This document shows positions 57,290-64,000 of a stretch of DNA of 64,000 nt, one piece after another; position 1 is the stretch's first letter, and every line of letters begins with the position of its first letter. The DNA comes from Anthoceros angustus (taxonomy: Eukaryota > Streptophyta > Anthocerotopsida > Anthocerotales > Anthocerotaceae), in NCBI GenBank assembly GCA_010909165.1, contig MU008209.1, positions 344,779 through 408,778 on the forward strand, given 5' to 3'. Under the pieces are notes generated by a model. It was not told the origin of the DNA. It ran no database searches and saw only the letters and a list, made by a program, of their open reading frames with translations. The translations under genes were made by a program, and so were the position numbers.

Positions 57290-58110
57290 ACCTCATGGTA
57301 CTTAGACAGGAGCTACTTCACATATTTGTTACAATGAAACTCTTTTGAGTCTTACTCACCCAGGACATCCGTCTCCTCCGGAGATGATCACAACCTACCC
57401 ATTGCGGTGTTGGTTGATTGTATTCAAGTGTGATTCGTCTTCATCTTCATCAAGTCCTCCATGTTCCTTCAATGTGCAAGAATCTAGTATCACCGCAAGT
57501 CTTTGTCAAGAACACACTAGTGGTGATCCTTTATGCGATAGTTGTCTTCTCTCATAAGTGATAGAAACTATACAATGCGTGCACTTTAGATGATGGTCTC
57601 TATAGATTGTCAAGACAAGTGGGAGCCACCCATTCTCGCTAATGTTGCCATTCCAAACCCTGACACCTACCCAAACCATGCTTTGGCATTGTCGCCTTGG
57701 TCATCCTAATAGTCAAAAATTAATCCAAATGTCTAAGGGAGCTTTATATAGAACCCTTGCCTTGCAAAGGTTGAACACCTACCTTGGTGCGAATCTTGTG
57801 TCCTCACTAAACGACATCAAGAGCCTTTCAAAATAAATCTCCACAAAGGGCCAAGTCACCTTTAGAGATAGTGCACATGACATTTGTGGACCCTTGTCTA
57901 CACCCTCCTTTAGTGGTAGTAGATATTTTTGACCTTCACAGATGATTTCTCTCGCTTTGTCTTTTCCTACATCCCGAAAAACAAGAGTGATGCCTTTCAC
58001 TTCTTCAAGGACTACATGAAATGAGAGACTTACGATCACAAACTCAAGACCTTACGTTCCGACAATGGTGGAGAGTTTACATCATCGAATTTGAGGATTT
58101 TGTCGAACAA
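57290..58110 (+). pseudogene. copia protease and integrase remnants
   Basis: Near 57300 a damaged aspartic protease site can be seen ('tggtacttagac' then 'ggagctacttcacat'), two bases short of a continuous D-T/S-G-A site. At 57650-57760 the pre-integrase motif MLWHCRLGHPNSQKLIQMSK is intact. Integrase-core pieces follow: DICGPL-like sequence near 57885, then LTFTDDFSRFVFSYIP at 57930-57980 and TLRSDNGGEF-like sequence near 58050. The pieces lie in several frames. Confidence 0.75.
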
Positions 58111-59049
58111 GGTATAGCTCAACAACTTACTTGTCTACACTCCTCAACAAAATGGCGAGGCCGAGAACAAGAATCTACGCCCAAGAGATCACAGGTTGCT
58201 TATTGGTACAAGCTAAGTTATCTAAGGCTTATTGGGCAGACCTCCACAAAGAACCTATCTCATGAATCGATTGCCTACATCAGCTCAAGGTATGACTCCA
58301 TATGAAGCATTCATTGGCAAGAAGCCTTCTATTGACCACCTTGAATTTTTGGATCCCGCATATGTTTTTATTCCCAAAGCATTGCGTAAGAAGTTGGATC
58401 CCAAAGCAAGTACACTTTCATTGGCTACACCAAGGTATCAAAGGTACAAATTGTTCAACCCTTCTACAAGGCAACTTTTATACGCGAGTGTTACTTTTCA
58501 TGAGTCTTACCTCTTTTCCCCATGGAGCGATGATTGGTCCTCCTCTTGATGAGACCATTGACCCTTCTTATTTTTGATGATCCGATTATTTCACTCCATT
58601 TCCCATTCCCGCTTCGTGTTCCTTTAGTTGAACCTATTATGCGAGGAGGAGGAGTTAGCATCTATTCCACAACACAACTCAACGACGAACTGATGTTGAC
58701 ATCCCAGCAGAGGCGCGCTTGACACTCATGATGATGAGTTTGATGACCCTCCGGAGGATGACATTGTGGAGCCAGCAGATCCTCGTTGATCCGCTCCTGG
58801 ATGATGCACTGCACAAAGGTACAACCTTAGATCCCGACCTACTATCTCGGTCCTGCAGTTGGAAGGAACCTCCTTTAGGATACCTAGCTTTTTGATGATC
58901 CTATACCCCTATATCACTTTATTCTCAAGTCTACAAGGCAACTATAGACCCGAAGAACCTCTTACCTTAAAACAAGCTTTCTCTTCTCCCGAAAAAGACT
59001 TATGGAAGGTAGTCAGATTCGAATATAATTCCCTAGTTAATAACTCTAC

Positions 59050-59600
59050 ATGGAATTGGTCAAACCACCTAGGGGTAGGAAGATAGTAACCAGCAAATGG
59101 GTATTCAAAATTAAAAGAAAAGGAGATGGTTCTATAGAAAGGTATAAGGCACGCCTAGTAGAGGTTTACACAAATTCTGGTCTAGATTACATACCTTGGG
59201 CCACTTATGCCCCAGTAGCCAAATTTGCCACACTTCGAATGATATTTGCCTTATGTGCCCAACATGATCTTGAACTCCACATGATGGATGTTAAGACAGC
59301 ATATTTGTATGGGCGCCTACAAGAGGAAATATACATGAGACAACCCGAGGGTTACGAAGTTAAGGGCAAAGAAGATTGGGTATATGCCGACTCATCAAAG
59401 GTTTGTATGGCCTTAAGCAAAAAGAATTGGAACTAACCATACATGTACAACTTATTGGGAGAGGATTTAAGCAAAGCCGGTGATGCTTGTATGTACATCC
59501 TAATATCCGCAATGATATATTTTATCTTCTACTTTATGTTGATGATGTTTTTATGGCAACAAACTCCCTCACTCTCCTAGCGAAACTAAAGCATGGCTTA
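59050..59600 (+). pseudogene. copia reverse transcriptase (RVT_2) fragment
   Basis: The open frame 59050-59436 reads IVTSKWVFKIKRKGDGSIER, YKARLVEVYTNSGLDY, APVAKFATLRMIFALCAQHD and LELHMMDVKTAYLYGRLQEE. These are typical of copia RT, including the first catalytic aspartate in HxMDVKTA. The YVDD box is at 59535-59546 in another frame. Shifts lie between about 59400 and 59520. Copies: YVDD again at 61413-61424 and 63969-63980, and the RT start at 63505-63900. Confidence 0.88.
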
Positions 59601-60331
59601 GGACTCTATTTGAGATGTCCGATCTAGGAGAAATGACATATGCACTTGGTGTTAATATTATACTAAATAGAGGTAATAAGACTCTAAGTATAGTTCAAAC
59701 CAAGTATATTAAGGAGAGTTTAGCTAAATTTGGACTTGAGGATGCAAAGCTGCACCCACACCTTTGCAAGTGGTGTTAGGCTTACCTCTATATGAGTCCC
59801 AAAATAGCTGAAAAAAGCTAGAAATGTTAGCGCTCCATATCGACATGCTATTGCACTGGCGCGACCACTGACGGCGCACAATCCCGTGTTGTTGCAAGGG
59901 TCCGCTCCCAAGAGAATGATAGGCTCGTTGACACGTTTCGAATTTTACCCCATGTCGTGGACCTTAGATCTGAAAGTGCCAAGTACCCGCCTTCTGACAA
60001 CTACTCTTAACGTCTACCGAAGCAGGCTTGTGGCTAAACGTTTAAGGACTTCGTCGCCCGTGCCTGATCGCCCGCCCCTCATCGCCGCTCCGCCGGGCCT
60101 CTCCGGCTCCGCCTCCCGAGTTCCCACCATGCTCCGGCCCGTCTGACGCCGGGCCGCCGACGGGAGCAGCAAGGGTCCCCGATCGCCCACCCCCCGCACA
60201 CACCATCTCACGTTAGGGTCCGTCACCGTGACCTTGATCGGCCTCTCCGAGCTGCCGCCAGGACTCGTGACTCACGTTAGCAAAGACGCACAAGGGTCTA
60301 CAACGAAACGCGCTTTCCACCCCAAGAGAAA
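59516..60331 (+). repeat. chimeric segment B1 (RT tail plus dispersed GC-rich element)
   Basis: This is the copia RT tail (59516-59862) fused to a GC-rich segment related to 39055-40680. It ends at 'ccccaagagaaag'. It is repeated, apparently without a single difference, at 61396-62209 (B2), with three identical open frames in each. The right edges of B1 and B2 go to different places but leave from the same 'aagagaaag'. Confidence 0.9.
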
Positions 60332-60332
60332 G

Positions 60333-61398
60333 CGGGCAAGAAATGTATATCGCAACTCAAAAGTGGTCGATCGTCTCATCGACGAAGGGGTGTTTGATGA
60401 AATTATTTTATGGAAAAAGTTGCATATCATCTGTGTGGCCAAGCACCTTGGGTGCCTTCAAGATGGAGACAGAGTATCCTCAACACCCCACCCATTTGGG
60501 TGGTGCTAGATTCCGCATTTGAGGGCAAGGTAATTTAATTCAAGATCCTAGTGGTTCAAACCGGCAGAAAGGTTTCCTCGAGGAGGGTGCCGATGCCTCC
60601 GCCCTTGTTTTGGTATCCATGAGTTGTGGTGGGCGCCTCGCATGTGGCGCCCACCCCAGTTTTGGCCTCTGGGGCCTCGATAAAATAGCTTACTATTAGG
60701 CACTCTTCACTAGGGCACCTAGGACTTAATAATTAATTTAGTCCTTAGGGCTCTAGGTAGTTTCTTTAGTAGTTATTTAATTGGTTAGTTTACAACCACT
60801 TATTGGTTACAACTACCTTGCCTACATAAAGGCATGTACTTTCTATTATGAATGTAATGCAACACATATTGCTAGAGCTTGTGTATGATTCTCATCATGG
60901 TATCGAGCACACTTGCTCTTTGTTTGCTGTGCATCCTCATGCATCTAAGTAGCTTATCTAGGAGACACTTTCTAATCTAGCATTTGCCTAGATGGATTGT
61001 GTTTATCCTAGAATTGCTATCTTTGCATGCATTCTTTTATGCTAACATTTCTCTTCTAACAATGCTTTTATGCACTAATTCTTTGTTCTTCCTCCATGGA
61101 TTTGTGTTCCCTTAGAAGGAGAAGGCATAGAGTTAAGAAGAGAAGTAGTCCCGCAAGACAACAAGAACAAATTAGGAGCCCAACACATAGAAGCAATAGA
61201 CAACAAGCTATAGAGGGAGAGTAGAAAAACCTCCTCTTGTATAGCAAACTTCATTGCATCTATTTTAATTTCTAAACCGGATCAAGGGAAGTTTATCAAG
61301 CTAGCTAGACGTGATTTGCTAGAAGTTTTAGTCCAATTCACGTCAAGGCATTAGAATTAGCTCCAACATATCCCAAATTTGAATGGTATTAGTACTCC
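60333..61398 (+). repeat. second copy of host flank, LTR, PBS and leader (A2)
   Basis: It matches 54910-56040 with many small indels. It contains a decayed palindrome pair, an LTR at about 60677-60897, a damaged PBS at 60898-60908 and the leader to 'cctttatcttcta', where it joins B2. Because host flank upstream of the LTR is included, this is a segmental copy and not an independent insertion. Confidence 0.85.
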
Positions 61399-62209
61399 TT
61401 TATCTTCTACTTTATGTTGATGATGTTTTTATGGCAACAAACTCCCTCACTCTCCTAGCGAAACTAAAGCATGGCTTAGGACTCTATTTGAGATGTCCGA
61501 TCTAGGAGAAATGACATATGCACTTGGTGTTAATATTATACTAAATAGAGGTAATAAGACTCTAAGTATAGTTCAAACCAAGTATATTAAGGAGAGTTTA
61601 GCTAAATTTGGACTTGAGGATGCAAAGCTGCACCCACACCTTTGCAAGTGGTGTTAGGCTTACCTCTATATGAGTCCCAAAATAGCTGAAAAAAGCTAGA
61701 AATGTTAGCGCTCCATATCGACATGCTATTGCACTGGCGCGACCACTGACGGCGCACAATCCCGTGTTGTTGCAAGGGTCCGCTCCCAAGAGAATGATAG
61801 GCTCGTTGACACGTTTCGAATTTTACCCCATGTCGTGGACCTTAGATCTGAAAGTGCCAAGTACCCGCCTTCTGACAACTACTCTTAACGTCTACCGAAG
61901 CAGGCTTGTGGCTAAACGTTTAAGGACTTCGTCGCCCGTGCCTGATCGCCCGCCCCTCATCGCCGCTCCGCCGGGCCTCTCCGGCTCCGCCTCCCGAGTT
62001 CCCACCATGCTCCGGCCCGTCTGACGCCGGGCCGCCGACGGGAGCAGCAAGGGTCCCCGATCGCCCACCCCCCGCACACACCATCTCACGTTAGGGTCCG
62101 TCACCGTGACCTTGATCGGCCTCTCCGAGCTGCCGCCAGGACTCGTGACTCACGTTAGCAAAGACGCACAAGGGTCTACAACGAAACGCGCTTTCCACCC
62201 CAAGAGAAA
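61396..62209 (+). repeat. chimeric segment B2, identical to B1
   Basis: The sequence is that of 59516-60331. On the left it joins A2 at 'tttatcttcta'; on the right it joins gag at 'agagaaagatagattcaatg'. Confidence 0.9.
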
Positions 62210-63496
62210 GATAGATTCAATGGAAGGGATTATGACATCCGGTCATTGAGAATGCGAGGAGCTTTGCGGCAAAGAGACCTTTGGGGCATCGTCGATGGAT
62301 CAATTCCAAGGCCACACGCGATTTGAACGTGAACTTCAACCTTCCGGACGCTGTGACGAGAAGGCACAAGATTTATTGGTCATGGACTTTCTCAACATAT
62401 GGTGAGACATGTCGCACGCAAAGACCTCCAAGGATATGTGGACTCACCTTGCTCAATTATATTCATCTCGAGATGTAATGAGTATTGTTGCACAACTTCC
62501 GCAACCTCTCAATGAAGGAGTCCGACACCATCGAACATCATGTTAATGCATTTCGATTGGCACGATCCCATTTGGAATCTTCAATGGCGTACCTATCTCG
62601 AGATGGAGGCTTACGTCATTCTCTTATCTTCATTGCCACCTTCTTATAGGGCTTTCATTACAACTCAAAATGCGTGATTCGTAATGTCGAAAAGCTGCAG
62701 ATGAAGATCCAAATGAAGAGCCGACATCGTGTTTCGAACTTATTGGAGCATTGCTACGGAGGAGGCAAGCACGTCATCATCACTCCAGCCAACAAGCAGT
62801 GATGTATTCACAAAGGGTAGAGGAAGAGGACGAGGCCGAGGTTCTACTTTCCACGACCCCATATCCCGCACATACTTTCCATGATGGAGAGGCATCTTCT
62901 TCAACACCGCAAGAGGTAACAAGAAGATCGGGATTATATGTAATTGGTGCGTAATCCCAAATCACATGGAAAAGGATTGTCGTAAGAAGAAGAATGGGAA
63001 CCTCAAGGAGGCCCCACTGAGCTAACATTGCGGAAGAAACAATCTTCCTCAACTCCAGGTGCTCACTGTGTGCTTCTTCCAAGCCCTCCAATACCTCATG
63101 GTACTTAGACAGGAGCTACTTCACATATTTGTTACAATGAAACTCTTTTGAGTCTTACTCACCCAGGACATCCGTCTCCTCCGGAGATGATCACAACCTA
63201 CCCATTGCGGTGTTGGTTGATTGTATTCAAGTGTGATTCGTCTTCATCTTCATCAAGTCCTCCATGTTCCTTCAATGTGCAAGAATCTAGTATCACCGCA
63301 AGTCTTTGTCAAGAACACACTAGTGGTGATCCTTTATGCAGATAGTTGTCTTCTCTCATAAGTGATAGAAACTATACAATGCGTGCACTTTAGATGATGG
63401 TCTCTATAGATTGTCAAGACAAGTGGGAGCCACCCATTCTCGCTAATGTTGCCATTCCAAACCCTGACACCTACCCAAACCATGCTTTGGCATTGT
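62206..63496 (+). pseudogene. second copia gag to pre-integrase copy (G2)
   Basis: It matches 56395-57690 with indels. Some repair and some break the frame relative to copy 1, for example 'acacgcgattt' against 'acacgcccgattt', and 'gcatttcgattgg' against 'gcagattgg'. The zinc knuckle is present at about 62940-62985. It ends inside 'tttggcattgtcg'. Confidence 0.85.
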
Positions 63497-64000
63497 CGAA
63501 TTGGTCAAACCACCTAGGGGTAGGAAGATAGTAACCAGCAAATGGGTATTCAAAAATTAAAAGAAAAGGAGATGGTTCTATAGAAAGGTATAAGGCACGC
63601 CTAGTAGTAGGTTTTACACAAATTCGGTCTAGATTACATACCTTGGGCCACTTATGCCCCAAGAGCCAAATTTGCCACACTCAATGATATTTGCCTTATG
63701 TGCCCAACATGATCTTGAACTCCACATGATGGATGTTAAGACAACATATTTGTACCGCAAGAGGAAATATACATGAGACAACCCGAGGTTACGTCAAAGG
63801 CAAAGAAGATTGGGTATGCCGACTCATCAAAGGTTTGTATGGCCTTAAGCAAAAAGAATTGGAATTTAACCATACATGTACAACTTATTGGGAGAGGATT
63901 TAAGCAAAGCGTGGTGATGCTTGTATGTACATCCTAATATCCGCAATGATATATTTTATCTTCTACTTTATGTTGATGATGTTTTATGGCAACAAACTCC
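63497..64000 (+). pseudogene. second copia RT copy (R2), cut by the window end
   Basis: It begins 'aattggtcaaaccacctagg' and matches 59052 onward, so about 1.36 kb of integrase and linker present in copy 1 is missing. YVDD is at 63969-63980. The frame is broken several times. Confidence 0.85.

Larger units (their letters stand above)
55292..59862 (+). mobile_element. Ty1/copia retrotransposon, non-autonomous by frame damage, 3' end lost
   Basis: The order is LTR, PBS, gag, zinc knuckle, protease remnant, integrase, then reverse transcriptase, which is the copia order. Every domain is split among frames by small indels. The element breaks off after the RT segment following the YVDD box, within sequence like PYRHAI (about 59862), where it joins a foreign GC-rich segment. 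It therefore lacks RNase H and a 3' LTR. About 700 bp between the PBS and the gag ATG is leader with only short frames. Confidence 0.88.

Noticed and set aside
55292-60897. A2 LTR (60677-60897) as the 3' LTR of the first copia element
   Set aside because: It is followed by PBS and leader and preceded by the same host flank as the 5' LTR, so it is a second 5' end and not a 3' LTR.

Overview
This window is nuclear DNA of a green plant. It has plant-specific genes split by short GT-AG introns of roughly 60-180 bp, a long intronless P-class PPR gene, and a Ty1/copia retrotransposon primed by initiator tRNA-Met. I cannot place the species. Gene structure and repeat style would fit a seed-free land plant or a close streptophyte relative, but that is inference. 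All coordinates come from reading the sequence by eye; no search was run.

Layout. 1-2.9 kb: degenerate, transposon-like sequence. 2.9-14.15 kb: a mosaic of repeat blocks, named here X, W and Y, in both orientations. It includes a palindrome of about 1.5 kb centred at 12431/12432 and scattered pieces of the neighbouring CHMP1 locus. 14.6-15.25 kb: intact intronless CHMP1 (ESCRT-III). 16.8-19.67 kb: a 1.44-kb tandem duplication, each copy carrying a small zinc-ribbon-like gene resembling Arabidopsis At4g08330. 19.65-31.4 kb: a gene-dense core with a plastid-type ABC1K kinase (-), a GFS9/TT9 (CLEC16A-like) trafficking gene (-) and, divergently from GFS9, a UBC37/UBE2T-like ubiquitin E2 (+). 32.06-35.08 kb: a PPR protein of 1007 residues. 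36-40.7 kb: transposon remnants, including a MULE/FAR1-like DNA-binding region and tandem repeats. 40.9-50.4 kb: GC-rich, CT-rich tandem repeats full of GGTCCGGACC palindromes. 51.3-51.8 kb: two phase-matched minus-strand exons of an unknown gene. 52.5-55.1 kb: an unrecognised low-copy or transposon-borne gene with a possible ParB/sulfiredoxin-like segment. 55.3-64 kb: a copia element and a rearranged second copy.

Main observations. The repeat blocks are joined repeatedly at short shared sequences of about 5-14 bp, which suggests serial template switching or an assembler jumping at shared k-mers. Pieces of the CHMP1 promoter, body and 3' flank are scattered through the mosaic, partly inverted. 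Frame-breaking small indels are common in repeats and absent from the single-copy genes, so assembly polishing error must be excluded first. The PPR protein carries six consecutive repeats whose code residues specify adenine. No virus, toxin gene, CRISPR array or bacterial operon was seen.
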